The notes below the pieces were generated by a model. The model searched no databases. It had not been told where the DNA came from and was given only the letters and a program-made list of their open reading frames with translations. From NCBI GenBank assembly GCA_964438865.1, contig CAYTMI010000001.1:310001-374000 (forward strand): DNA of 64,000 nucleotides, in the 5' to 3' direction. The first letter of the stretch is position 1; each line of letters opens with the position of its first letter. Below are positions 48,241 to 56,707 of this stretch, one piece after another. The position numbers were made by a program, and so were the translations under genes. This DNA comes from G016234445 sp964438865. GTDB lineage: Bacteria > Chloroflexota > Dehalococcoidia > Tepidiformales > Tepidiformaceae.

Positions 48241-49926
48241 ATGGCGGAGACCGCCGCGGACCAGGATGCGAACGGACCCCCGTCACGCGCGGGCGGGCTG
48301 GCCATCGCCGCCGCCATTGTCGCCTTCGGGTTCCTCGGGTCGCGGCTGCTGGGCGTCCTCCGCACGGTCGTTATCGCCGATGCCTTTGGGTCGCAACCCG
48401 AACTGGGCGCCTACTGGGTGGCGTTCCGGGTGCCCGACCTCATCTTCCAGGTGCTGGCCGGGGCGACGCTGGGGAGCGCCTTCATCCCGGTGTTCGCGCG
48501 CATCTACCGGCGCGAAGGCGCGGATGAGGCATGGCGGCTGGCGAGCAACATCCTCACGCTCGTCACCGCGGCGACGGCGGCGCTCTGCGCGGTCGCGTTC
48601 GTCTTCGCGCCGCTGCTGGTGCCGCTGCTCGCGCCGGGACTCGGCGAGGACGTCGGCCGCCATGAGGAACTGACGGACAAGGCGGTCGACCTCACGCGGC
48701 TGATGCTGCTTTCGCCGCTGTTCTTTTCGGTGAGCGGGATGGTGACCGGGATCCTCAACGGGCGGCAGCAGTTCCTGCTCCCGGCGATCGCGCCGATGCT
48801 CTACAACCTCGCGATCATCTTCGGGGCGCTGGCGCTTTCGGGGCCATGGGGGGTGAAAGGGCTTGCGGCGGGCGTGGTCATCGGCTCGGCGCTTCACCTG
48901 GTGGTGCAGTTGCCGGGGCTGGTGCGCGAACGGATGCGCTTCCGCGTGAGCTTCGCCTGGGTGGCTTCGACGCGCGAGGTGGCGCGGCTGATGGGGCCGC
49001 GGGTGGTAGGACTGGCGGCGGCCCAGGTGAACTTCCTGATCACGATGTTCTTCGCCACGAAACTGGGCTCCGCCGAAATCTCCGACCTGACGTACGCCTG
49101 GCTGCTGGCGGGATTGCCGCTGGCGATCTTCGGGATGGCGATCTCCACGGCCGTGTTCCCACGGCTGGCCGAACACGCTGCCGACGATGACCACCTGGCG
49201 CTCGGGGAGGCGGTCTCGCGGGCGCTCCGGGTGATCATGTTCCTGACGATCCCGGCGGCTCTCGGGTTGGCGATCCTGCGCGAACCGGTGACGGCGTTGC
49301 TGCTCCAACGGGGCGAGTTCGCGGCCAGCGACACGACGATCGTCGCCGCGGCGCTGGCGTTCTACTGCCTTGGCATCGTCCCGCAGGCGGGGATCGAGAT
49401 CCACAGCCGCGGCTTCTACGCGCTGGGCGACACGCGGACGCCAGTGGCGCTGGCGGTGGGCGCGGTCGCGGTGAACCTGGTCCTGAGCGTGCTGCTCTGG
49501 GATCGGTTCGAACACCGGGGGCTGGCGTTCGCGGTGTCGGCGGCCGCGTGGGTGGAGTGGCTGTTGCTCTACCGGGCGTACGTGCGGCGGCTGGGCGGGT
49601 CGGCGGCCGGGGACCTTGGCGCGATCGGGCGCTTCGCCGTCGCCGGCGGGGTGATGGCCATAGTTCTCGCCGTGGGGTTCGGGGCTGCGGACAACGAGAC
49701 GCTGCTGGAACGCACGGTCACCGCCGTGGCCGGGGCAGGGGCCGGGGCGCTGGTCTACGCGGGGATGGCGAACCTCCTGCACGTGGAGGAGATGGGCGAA
49801 GCGATCCGCCGCCTGCGCGGAAGGCTGGGACGCGGGGCCGCGTCGCCCACCCCGGATGCCGTACTGGAAGAACTGAGCGAAGCGGAGACGAACCTCTTCG
49901 ACCTGACCGGGGGCCCGCAGCCGTGA
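48241..49926 (+). CDS. murJ: Lipid II flippase MurJ
   Basis: 561 residues with about 14 hydrophobic helices. The family start AAAIVAFGFLGSRLLGVLRTVVIADAFG, the PDLIFQVLAGATLGSAFIPVF helix, and PLFFSVSGMVTGILNGRQQF are MurJ signatures. It flips lipid II across the inner membrane for peptidoglycan synthesis, so this organism should build a murein wall, which is not true of every Chloroflexota lineage. The C-terminal 45 residues are cytoplasmic and acidic. Followed 45 bp later by a nuclease-like gene. Confidence 0.93.
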   Translation: MAETAADQDANGPPSRAGGLAIAAAIVAFGFLGSRLLGVLRTVVIADAFGSQPELGAYWVAFRVPDLIFQVLAGATLGSAFIPVFARIYRREGADEAWRLASNILTLVTAATAALCAVAFVFAPLLVPLLAPGLGEDVGRHEELTDKAVDLTRLMLLSPLFFSVSGMVTGILNGRQQFLLPAIAPMLYNLAIIFGALALSGPWGVKGLAAGVVIGSALHLVVQLPGLVRERMRFRVSFAWVASTREVARLMGPRVVGLAAAQVNFLITMFFATKLGSAEISDLTYAWLLAGLPLAIFGMAISTAVFPRLAEHAADDDHLALGEAVSRALRVIMFLTIPAALGLAILREPVTALLLQRGEFAASDTTIVAAALAFYCLGIVPQAGIEIHSRGFYALGDTRTPVALAVGAVAVNLVLSVLLWDRFEHRGLAFAVSAAAWVEWLLLYRAYVRRLGGSAAGDLGAIGRFAVAGGVMAIVLAVGFGAADNETLLERTVTAVAGAGAGALVYAGMANLLHVEEMGEAIRRLRGRLGRGAASPTPDAVLEELSEAETNLFDLTGGPQP

Positions 49927-49934
49927 GGGTGGTG

Positions 49935-49940
49935 TATACT
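49935..49940 (+). promoter_or_regulatory. TATACT -10 box between murJ and the nuclease gene
   Basis: TATACT lies 9 nt before ATG 49950, which opens an 11-codon frame (ten residues and TGA at 49980-49982) overlapping the start of the nuclease gene at 49972. The latter has no Shine-Dalgarno. Confidence 0.45.
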
Positions 49941-49971
49941 GCCGCACAAATGTTCGTAACGGCGCGCTCCC

Positions 49972-51198
49972 ATGACCGCTGACCTCCCCGAGAAGTTGCG
50001 CGCGGCCCTGAACCAGCCCGGCCGCGGGATCCCCGCGGCGCGGACCGACAGCGTGACTGAACTCGCTGATCTTTCGGCCCTCGGCGGCCGCTGGTTCCAG
50101 TCGCCGCACGGCCCCGGCTACGTGGTCGAAAGCGTGTACGAAGCCGGCCACGAGCACGGTTCGGTGGCACTCCACCGGGCGCTTTCGGTCGACCCGCGGC
50201 GGCTGGCGGGGCAGACGAAAGACCCGCGGCTGGGGGAGTGTTCGCCGCGCGACTTCCTCTATGTGGACACGGAGACGACCGGGCTCGGGGGCGCGGGGTC
50301 GATGGTCTTCATGTGCGGGGTCGCCCGCTTCGATGGCTCCCTCCTGAAGCTGCGGCAGTACCTGCTCCCGGCGCCGCAGTACGAAGGCGGCCTCCTCGGC
50401 GGGATCGCGGAGGAACTGGGCGAGGCGAAGGCGCTGGTGAGCTACAACGGGAAATCGTTCGACTTGCCGCTCCTGGAATCGCGCTACATCCTTGCGCGGA
50501 TGAAGCCCAAGTTCCGCGAACTGCCACACCTGGACCTGCTCCACCCGAACCGCCGGCTGTTCCGGGGGACCTTCGATTCGCACAAGCTGACGCGGATGGA
50601 GGTGGAACTGCTGGGGTTCGAACGCGACGGCGACTGTCCTTCGCACGAAGTTCCCGAGCGCTACTTTCGCTTCCAGCGCAGCAGCGACCCGACGCACATC
50701 CTCCCGGTGCTCCGGCACAACGCCTGGGACGTGCTCTCGCTGGTGGCGCTGGCGGCGCAACTGGCGGCGGTCTGCGACGAATCCGGCAGCTACCCGTTGC
50801 AGTCGGCCCGGGCGGCTGAATACGAAGGGGACCTGGAAGCGGCCACCCGCCGGTATGAGGCAGTGTTGGCGGCGAACCCGGGACGGGCCGAGCGGCTCGA
50901 AGCGATGGAGCGGCTGGCGCGCTGCCTCGTGCGGCTGGGCGACTGGGACGCAGCGGCGAGGGCGTGGCGAGCCCTTGTGGACGACCCCCGGAGCCGTCGT
51001 CTGACCCCCTACGTGGAGCTTGCGAAGATCGAGGAGCACCGGCGAAAGGACATCGCGGCGGCCTGGGTGCTGGTTTCGGAAGCGGTGGCGCTGGTCGAGC
51101 GGGGCCTGATCCGGCCGGGCGCGAGCGGCGGCGAAACCGGCATCGAAGCGATCCGGCGACGGCAAGCCCGGCTGGAAGCGCGGCTCGCGCGGGCGTGA
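49972..51198 (+). CDS. YprB-like ribonuclease H-fold exonuclease with helical repeat tail
   Basis: 408 residues. DEDD-type exonuclease: Asp99 and Glu101 in VDTETTGLGG, Asp164 in YNGKSFDLPLL, Asp253 in HNAWDVLSL. YprB-type proteins add an N-terminal wrap and, as here, a C-terminal TPR-like helical part (about 270-400: AAEYEGDLEAATRRYEAVLA, ARAWRALVDDP). Substrate probably nucleic acid. No ribosome site; see the TATACT box and overlapping small frame just upstream. Confidence 0.87.
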   Translation: MTADLPEKLRAALNQPGRGIPAARTDSVTELADLSALGGRWFQSPHGPGYVVESVYEAGHEHGSVALHRALSVDPRRLAGQTKDPRLGECSPRDFLYVDTETTGLGGAGSMVFMCGVARFDGSLLKLRQYLLPAPQYEGGLLGGIAEELGEAKALVSYNGKSFDLPLLESRYILARMKPKFRELPHLDLLHPNRRLFRGTFDSHKLTRMEVELLGFERDGDCPSHEVPERYFRFQRSSDPTHILPVLRHNAWDVLSLVALAAQLAAVCDESGSYPLQSARAAEYEGDLEAATRRYEAVLAANPGRAERLEAMERLARCLVRLGDWDAAARAWRALVDDPRSRRLTPYVELAKIEEHRRKDIAAAWVLVSEAVALVERGLIRPGASGGETGIEAIRRRQARLEARLARA

Positions 51199-51262
51199 CG
51201 GCGGCGGCCTCTTGCGGCGGTGTGCTAGGATGCCGCCGATACTACTGGGGGGACGGCACGAG

Positions 51263-51502
51263 ATGAAAAACTGGCTCAAGAACGCGATCCAAAACGGGGA
51301 AGAAGGCCACGCGGCAACAGCGCTGCCGGCGCTGCTGGCGGGCGCGGGGATGATCACGCTCGGGTATGCGGCCGCGGATGGGAGCGATCGCTGGATGATC
51401 ATTGGCGGCTTCGGTGGGGGCGTCGGAATTATCGTCGGCGCCTTCTGGCGCCACCTGACGATCGACTGGGGCATGTGGAAGCAGTTGGGCGACAAGAAGT
51501 AG
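51263..51502 (+). CDS. Small membrane protein, unknown function
   Basis: 79 residues with two predicted helices (ALPALLAGAGMITLGYAAA and WMIIGGFGGGVGIIVGAFW) separated by a short charged loop (DGSDR), and polar ends. ATG 51263 is preceded by a GGGGGGAC stretch acting as a poor ribosome site. Codon use agrees with neighbours. No family recognised. Confidence 0.65.
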   Translation: MKNWLKNAIQNGEEGHAATALPALLAGAGMITLGYAAADGSDRWMIIGGFGGGVGIIVGAFWRHLTIDWGMWKQLGDKK

Positions 51503-51528
51503 CCTGCGGGGGACTGGCGGCGGCGGGG

Positions 51529-51534
51529 TATACT
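51529..51534 (+). promoter_or_regulatory. TATACT -10 box upstream of response regulator
   Basis: TATACT lies 28 nt before ATG 51563, leaving a short leader with GGGAAGG at 51549-51555. No clear -35. Confidence 0.45.
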
Positions 51535-51562
51535 GGCTCGAACCCCGCGGGAAGGCAGCCCC

Positions 51563-52243
51563 ATGCGCACGGTCTTCGTGGTCACCCGGCACCAGGATGT
51601 CGCCCGCCTCGGGCCGGCGCTGGAACGCTCGGGGCTGACCGCGCCGGTCGTGACCCCGGAACGATTGGCCGCCGATGAAGGCGGGTCCGCTGACGTCGTC
51701 CTGCTCGACCTGCGCGACATCCCGGCCGCAGCGTTCGCCATCCTCCAGGAGACCTACGCGGAGCGAAGCGTCGTCCTGATCGCCATCGCCGGGGAAGAAC
51801 AAGTCCCCCGGGTGACGGCCGACCTCGCGGTGGACGACTTCGTGAGCCCCACGGCCTCAGCGGCGGAGGTGGCCCGCCGGATCGAACGGGCGCTCTGGCG
51901 ACGGCACGGGATCGACAGCGAGAACTTCGTGAACTGCGGCGCCCTCACCCTGGATCTCTCGAACTACCGCGTGACGGTGGACGGCGAGCCCCTGGTGATG
52001 ACCTTCAAGGAATACGAACTCTTGCGTTTCCTCGCGATGAATGCGGGCAGGGTATTCACGCGGGAACAGTTGCTGAACCGCGTCTGGGGCTACGACTACT
52101 TCGGCGGGGCGCGCACGGTTGATGTCCACATCCGGCGGATCCGGTCGAAGATCGAGATCCGGGGCCATTCGTTCATCGAGACGGTGCGGAACGTGGGCTA
52201 CCGGCTGGTAGCAGAAGCACGCCAGGAAGCGGCCGACGAGTAA
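51563..52243 (+). CDS. OmpR-type winged-helix regulator with pseudo-receiver domain
   Basis: 226 residues. The C-terminal OmpR/PhoB DNA-binding domain is intact (LTLDLSNYRVTVDGEPLVMTFKEYELLRFLA, TREQLLNRVWGYDYFGGARTVDVHIRRIRSKI). The receiver domain keeps Asp49 (VVLLDLRD) but lacks the acidic pair after strand 1 (VFVVTRHQD) and the switch Lys (DDFVSPTAS), so it is probably not controlled by phosphorylation. No histidine kinase gene is adjacent. Targets unknown. Confidence 0.87.
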   Translation: MRTVFVVTRHQDVARLGPALERSGLTAPVVTPERLAADEGGSADVVLLDLRDIPAAAFAILQETYAERSVVLIAIAGEEQVPRVTADLAVDDFVSPTASAAEVARRIERALWRRHGIDSENFVNCGALTLDLSNYRVTVDGEPLVMTFKEYELLRFLAMNAGRVFTREQLLNRVWGYDYFGGARTVDVHIRRIRSKIEIRGHSFIETVRNVGYRLVAEARQEAADE

Positions 52244-52336
52244 CGGCGTCCGCCGCTGATTGGGGGGCGGTGCGCGGTTGCGGTGCGCGTTCGTGGCGGG
52301 CATCATGGCCTTGAACGTCCCGCACCGGAGGGGGAG

Positions 52337-53005
52337 ATGGAATGCGCCCGCCATATTGTGGCCCGGGCAGGTCTCCTGGCGGCGGCGCTTCTCGCGCTCG
52401 CTGATCCGCTGGACGTTGTGCGCGACATTTCGCACGCGCTGAGCGGCAGCAATCTGGTGCAGAACGGCGGCTTCGACACCGGCGTGGAGAGCTGGGAGAG
52501 TTCGAGCACGTTTTCCTGGAATCCGCTCGACGCTGGCGGCAATCCGGCGTCCGGGTCGATGCATGTCGTGGAAGACACACCTTCACCCATCCCGCCCAAC
52601 AGCGCCCGGCTGGCGATCGTCGAACAGTGCGTGCCTGCAGTGACCGGCGGACAGACTTACATGTTCAGCGCGCAGTCGCTTGAACCCGCGGGTCAGAACC
52701 GGACCGGCAGCGCGACCCTCGCCATCCTCTGGTACCCCACGGGCGAGTGCGAGTTCGGCGACGTGCTTGGGAACATCATGCTGGGCGCAAATCCGCCGGC
52801 TGGCGAGTGGTGGACGTTCCGCTGGAAGCTCGAGGCGCCGCCTGGCACCGGATCCGCGCGGGTCCGGCTGGTCGTGCTTCGGAGTACGGTTGGCCCCGGG
52901 GAGGATCCGGCGGCCCCGTTCGGTGCGTACTTCGACAAGGTGTCCTTCGGCCCCGATCACCTGACGCACCGGTTGTTCGTGCCCGGGCTTGCGCGACAAC
53001 CGTAG
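52337..53005 (+). CDS. Secreted carbohydrate-binding-module-like protein
   Basis: 222 residues. Signal peptide (HIVARAGLLAAALLALADP), then one jelly-roll domain opening NLVQNGGFDTGVESWESS, the usual start of CBM4/9-type modules, with two Cys (IVEQCVPAV, TGECEFG). No catalytic domain. The protein ends HRLFVPGLARQP, close to short LxxP tails at the C-termini of many secreted Chloroflexota proteins, perhaps an anchoring or sorting signal. ATG 52337 has GGAG 6 nt upstream. Confidence 0.75.
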   Translation: MECARHIVARAGLLAAALLALADPLDVVRDISHALSGSNLVQNGGFDTGVESWESSSTFSWNPLDAGGNPASGSMHVVEDTPSPIPPNSARLAIVEQCVPAVTGGQTYMFSAQSLEPAGQNRTGSATLAILWYPTGECEFGDVLGNIMLGANPPAGEWWTFRWKLEAPPGTGSARVRLVVLRSTVGPGEDPAAPFGAYFDKVSFGPDHLTHRLFVPGLARQP

Positions 53006-53019
53006 GCGCGGGCGCCATC

Positions 53020-53039
53020 GGGGCGTTGGCGGTCGCCCC
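53020..53039 (+). terminator. Short hairpin after the secreted-protein gene
   Basis: GGGGCG (53020-53025) pairs with CGCCCC (53034-53039), 8-nt loop, 15 bp after the stop. No U-run. It separates the secreted protein from the phage-like gene. Confidence 0.35.
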
Positions 53040-53061
53040 TCACCGTGCGATGGTCCGGGGC

Positions 53062-53661
53062 ATGACCACGCTCTCTGACATCCGGACGAAACTCCGCAAG
53101 GACCTCCACGATACCGACGCCGGCGCCTACCGCTGGACCGACTCGCAACTGGACCGCCACATCGAACGCGCCGTGGGCGAAGTCAGCCAGGCGATCCCAG
53201 CGGAGAAGTCGGCCACGATCGCCACCACCGCCGGCAGCCGCGAGATCTTGCTCGCCGCGCTGACGGGGCTGCTCGGCGTCGACGCGGTGGAGTTCCCCAC
53301 GGGCGAGTTCCCGCCCGCGTACGTGGCATCTTCGCAATGGGGCACGGCGCTGACCCTCGACGTCGATTCGGCGCCGACGGGCCAAAACGCGAAGGTGTTC
53401 TACACGGCGCGGCACACGCTCGACGGCTCCGGGACCACGCTGAGCGCGCAGCTGGAGGATGTCGTCGCCACGGGCGCGGCGGCCTATGCGGCGCTGGAAC
53501 TGGCGAACTACCTCATCGACAAGGTGAACAGCGGCGGGGATGAGGTGAGCGAACGGTACGGCGCCTGGGGGCGATCCTGGCTGATGGCCTACCGCGAACT
53601 CATCCGGGTGCAGGCGCGGCGGGGGAGTGTTCGGCCGCGGCGGCTGTTCGTGCCGGCGTAG
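53062..53661 (+). CDS. Phage head-tail adaptor-like protein, isolated
   Basis: 199 residues. The N-terminus (LSDIRTKLRKDLHDTDAGAYRWTDSQLDRHIERAVGEVSQ) is the pattern of small phage connector or adaptor proteins that sit between portal and tail. The middle has VEFPTGEFPPAYV and a Gly/Ala-rich helix (GAAAYAALELANYLIDKVN). No other phage gene is next to it: the upstream gene is a secreted protein and the downstream gene a convergent MFS carrier. It appears full length. Assignment rests on pattern memory, and a bacterial role cannot be excluded. Confidence 0.6.
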   Translation: MTTLSDIRTKLRKDLHDTDAGAYRWTDSQLDRHIERAVGEVSQAIPAEKSATIATTAGSREILLAALTGLLGVDAVEFPTGEFPPAYVASSQWGTALTLDVDSAPTGQNAKVFYTARHTLDGSGTTLSAQLEDVVATGAAAYAALELANYLIDKVNSGGDEVSERYGAWGRSWLMAYRELIRVQARRGSVRPRRLFVPA

Positions 53662-53673
53662 GGAGCTGCCGCG

Positions 53674-54984
53674 TCAGGGGGCGAGCGGCTCGGGAAGCGC
53701 GGACCCGCCAAGTGCCAGCCGCTCGCGGAGCCGGGGCAGTTCCAGGAGGACGACCGTGGTGAGGGCAAGCGCGCCGACGACGGCGAGGGTCAGGCGGGGG
53801 CCGCCAATATCGGTCCCGAAGCCGGCGGCCATGAGCGGCAGGGCGATGACGGCTTCGGTGAGCGTGAACTTCACGGCGAAGACGCGGGCCTGTTGCCCCG
53901 AGGGCGCCGTCTCCGTCAGGGCGACGCGGGCGCCAAGCAGCGAGCCAGCGACGGAGAGCCCGAAGATGAAGGCGGCGACGACGGCAACGAGGACCGTGGG
54001 AGTAATGCCATGACCCGGGGCCAGGGCCGTGAGGCGGCTCAGTTCGACCGCTTCGGTGACGCCACGGTCGAGGACCGCGAGGGCAAGCCCGGCGACACCC
54101 ATGCCGAGGAGCGAGAGGCGCATCGTTTCCCCGGCGCGAGCCACGGTGAGTGAACGTGCAGCCCAGGCAAGCCCGAGGACAACCCCGGCAATGCCCGGGA
54201 TCGCGAGCAGGGCGATGCCGCCGGCGCCGAGCCGGAGATCCTGGCTGAGGTAGAGCGGGAGCACGACGACCGCCGTCTTGACGACGAGGACCTTGAAGGA
54301 GAATGCGGCAATGGCGTAGCGGGCGAGATGCTCGCGCTGGAAGAAGCGGCAGGTTTCGGCGAAGCTGAAGGCATCGTGAGCGGGCTTCGGGACGGCGGGC
54401 GAACCGCGCAGCGCCACCGAGAGCGCGAAGCTGAAGACGACGACGAGGGCGAGGTTCGCGACGGCGCCGGCCATCATCGCCGCTGGGCCGCCGAGGAAGT
54501 AGAGGGCGGGCGCGAGGACGACGGCGCCAAGGCCGTTGCCGGAGTACTGGAGCGCGACAAGAGCGGCATGGCCCCGGCCGGCATGGTTCCCCTGGAGCAC
54601 GCGCACCATGGCCATTTCGGCGGGAGCAAAGACCTGTGAGCCGGTCGCGTAGATGGCCGCAACCATCCATGCCCACGTGGGACCGCCTATGAAGAATGCG
54701 CCCACGAGAGGCGGCAGCAGGCGGAGAACAGCTCCGAGAGCGTAGGCGCGGGCCGGACCGAGACGGTCGGCGATGGCGCCACCGGGGAGGCCGAAGATCA
54801 CGCCCGGCAGCACGGTGGCAACGAGGACGCTGCTGAGGCCGACGGCTGAGTCCGAACTCTTCCCGGCTACAACGATGAGCGCTGCGAGCATCAGGTTCTG
54901 GCCGGACTGGCCAAAGAAGCGGGCCGTGTAGTACAGCCCTCGCTGGGTCATCAGAGCCCGGTGTTCGCCCGTCGCTCCAGTCAC
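53674..54984 (-). CDS. MFS transporter
   Basis: 436 residues, about 12 hydrophobic helices. Motif-A loop GGAIADRLGPARAYALG, helix 4-5 loop GSQVFAPAEMAMVRVLQG. The pattern matches the same broad exporter branch as the carrier at 10836 (MFS-3-like). GTG 54984 is preferred because GGAGG lies 5 nt before it; ATG 54951 is an alternative. Stop lies 12 bp from the stop of the phage-like gene. Substrate unknown. Confidence 0.85.
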   Translation of the reverse strand: MTGATGEHRALMTQRGLYYTARFFGQSGQNLMLAALIVVAGKSSDSAVGLSSVLVATVLPGVIFGLPGGAIADRLGPARAYALGAVLRLLPPLVGAFFIGGPTWAWMVAAIYATGSQVFAPAEMAMVRVLQGNHAGRGHAALVALQYSGNGLGAVVLAPALYFLGGPAAMMAGAVANLALVVVFSFALSVALRGSPAVPKPAHDAFSFAETCRFFQREHLARYAIAAFSFKVLVVKTAVVVLPLYLSQDLRLGAGGIALLAIPGIAGVVLGLAWAARSLTVARAGETMRLSLLGMGVAGLALAVLDRGVTEAVELSRLTALAPGHGITPTVLVAVVAAFIFGLSVAGSLLGARVALTETAPSGQQARVFAVKFTLTEAVIALPLMAAGFGTDIGGPRLTLAVVGALALTTVVLLELPRLRERLALGGSALPEPLAP

Positions 54985-55195
54985 AACCACCTCCACTCCA
55001 TCGACAAGCGCACGCAACCCCGGGGCCGCCCTGGAGGCTGCCCTGTACTGGCGCCCAAGTGTGTCGTTGGCTCCCGCCTGGCGTCGTCCCCCAAGACGAA
55101 CCGCCTGGCAGTTCTAGCCTACCACGCTCTCTGTTGTGACATCGGGTAGAACGGGCCGAACTTTACAGTCCGGGTTCAGAAATCGGGGCGATCCC

Positions 55196-56707
55196 TTACG
55201 GCGAGTGGGTGTGGTCCATGGTGGTGTGGTCCACGGTTTCGACGCCGACGCCGAAGAGGGGATCGGTGGCGCGTTCGGCGCCTTCGAACACAGGGCCGGG
55301 ATAGACGCCGATGAAGATCACGCCCATCAGCAGCGCGGCGCCTGTCACCCAGAGCACGGGGTTCACGGAGAAGCGGCTCATCCCCGGTTCGGGGTCGAAC
55401 AGGTACACCTGGCGCAGCACCATCAGGTAGTAGTAGAGGCTGAGGAAGCTGTTCGCGACGGCCAGGGCAACGAGCCACATGAGGCCATCGGTCACCGATC
55501 CCTGGAACATGAAGAGTTTCGTGGTGAACCCGGCAAAGAAGGGGAGGCCAGCAAATGAGAAAAGCGAGACGGTGACAATGGTGGCGAGGAACGGCTGCGT
55601 TTCGGCCAGCCCGCGGAGCCCGGCGATTGTGTCCTTGCCGGTCCGGTTGTAGTAGGCGGTGAGGGCCGTGAACAGCGCGAGGGTGGTGCAGACGTACCCG
55701 ACCATATGGAGGAGGAGGCCGGTGGATGCGTCCTTCGCGGTGGTGGCGTCGCCGTAGCCGATCGCGGCGATGACGACGAGCATGTAGCCGACCTGGCCGA
55801 TCGAACTGTAGGCGACCAGGCGCTTCAGGTTCTTCTGCTGGATGGCGATGAGGTTGCCGGCGGTCATCGTGATCGCGGCGAGGGCGGCAACGGCCCACTT
55901 CCAGTCGTCGGCGTTGGCGGCGAGGGGGCCGGTGAAGAGACGGAGGATGAGGGCGAAGCCGGCGGCCTTCGAAGCTGTCGAGAGGAAGGCAGTGATCGGC
56001 AGGGGTGCGCCTTCGTAGGCGTCGGGTGCCCACATGTGGAAGGGCGCGGCCGAAACTTTGAAGCCAACGCCGGCGAGGATGAGCATGAAGCCAACGACGG
56101 CGGCGGTGTTGGTGTCTGCGCCGCGGTCGGCGAGGGCGGCGCCGATGCCGTCGTAGTAGGTGGTGCCGGTGATGCCGTACACGAGGCTCATGCCGTAGAG
56201 GAACATGGCGCTGGAGAAGGCGCCGAGGAGGATGTACTTGAGGCTGGCCTCGGTGCTGAGGTTGTCCTTCGTCAGGTAGCCGACGAGGACGTAGAGCGAA
56301 AAGCTGAGGAGTTCGAGCGCAATGTAGGCGGTGATCAGTTCGCGGGCGGCGGCCATGTAGACCATGCCCACGCCGGCGGTGAGCAGGAGGCCGTAGTACT
56401 CGCCGGCCGTCTTCGTGCGTTTGTTCATGTACTGGGCCGAAAGCAGGGCGACGACGAAGACGATCCCGGCGCCGAGCAGCCGGAAGAAGGTCGTGAAGTT
56501 ATCGGTCTGGATGACGCCCTGGAAGTTACCGACCGTGTTGCCGATGTAGAAGAGCGACGAGATGCCCCAGGCGAGGGCGACCAGGGCGGTGAGGTAAGCC
56601 AGGTAGTCCTTGCGTACCTTCGGGTAGACGAGTTCGGCGCCGAGGACGAGGACGGCGCCGCCGGCGGCGATGAACTCGGGGATGAAGAGCGTGTAGTCGC
56701 GTTCCAT
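55196..56707 (-). CDS. nuoN: NADH-quinone oxidoreductase subunit N
   Basis: 503 residues, about 14 membrane helices. Antiporter-like proton channel subunit of complex I. Lys and Glu on broken helices are present (LSFSLYVLVGYLTKDNLSTEASLKY, MWAPDAYEGAPLPITAFLSTASKAAGF, NLIAIQQKNLKRLVAYSSIGQVGY). The C-terminal 20 residues are His/Asp-rich (VDHTTMDHTHSP). ATG shares one base with the nuoM stop (TAATG). Last gene of the operon. Confidence 0.95.
   Translation of the reverse strand: MERDYTLFIPEFIAAGGAVLVLGAELVYPKVRKDYLAYLTALVALAWGISSLFYIGNTVGNFQGVIQTDNFTTFFRLLGAGIVFVVALLSAQYMNKRTKTAGEYYGLLLTAGVGMVYMAAARELITAYIALELLSFSLYVLVGYLTKDNLSTEASLKYILLGAFSSAMFLYGMSLVYGITGTTYYDGIGAALADRGADTNTAAVVGFMLILAGVGFKVSAAPFHMWAPDAYEGAPLPITAFLSTASKAAGFALILRLFTGPLAANADDWKWAVAALAAITMTAGNLIAIQQKNLKRLVAYSSIGQVGYMLVVIAAIGYGDATTAKDASTGLLLHMVGYVCTTLALFTALTAYYNRTGKDTIAGLRGLAETQPFLATIVTVSLFSFAGLPFFAGFTTKLFMFQGSVTDGLMWLVALAVANSFLSLYYYLMVLRQVYLFDPEPGMSRFSVNPVLWVTGAALLMGVIFIGVYPGPVFEGAERATDPLFGVGVETVDHTTMDHTHSP

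Noticed and set aside
48283..51741. 1152-codon minus-strand frame
   Set aside because: Antisense to murJ, the YprB-like gene and a small membrane gene; composition is Arg/Pro/His-rich without any domain. A long frame alone is weak evidence at this GC content.
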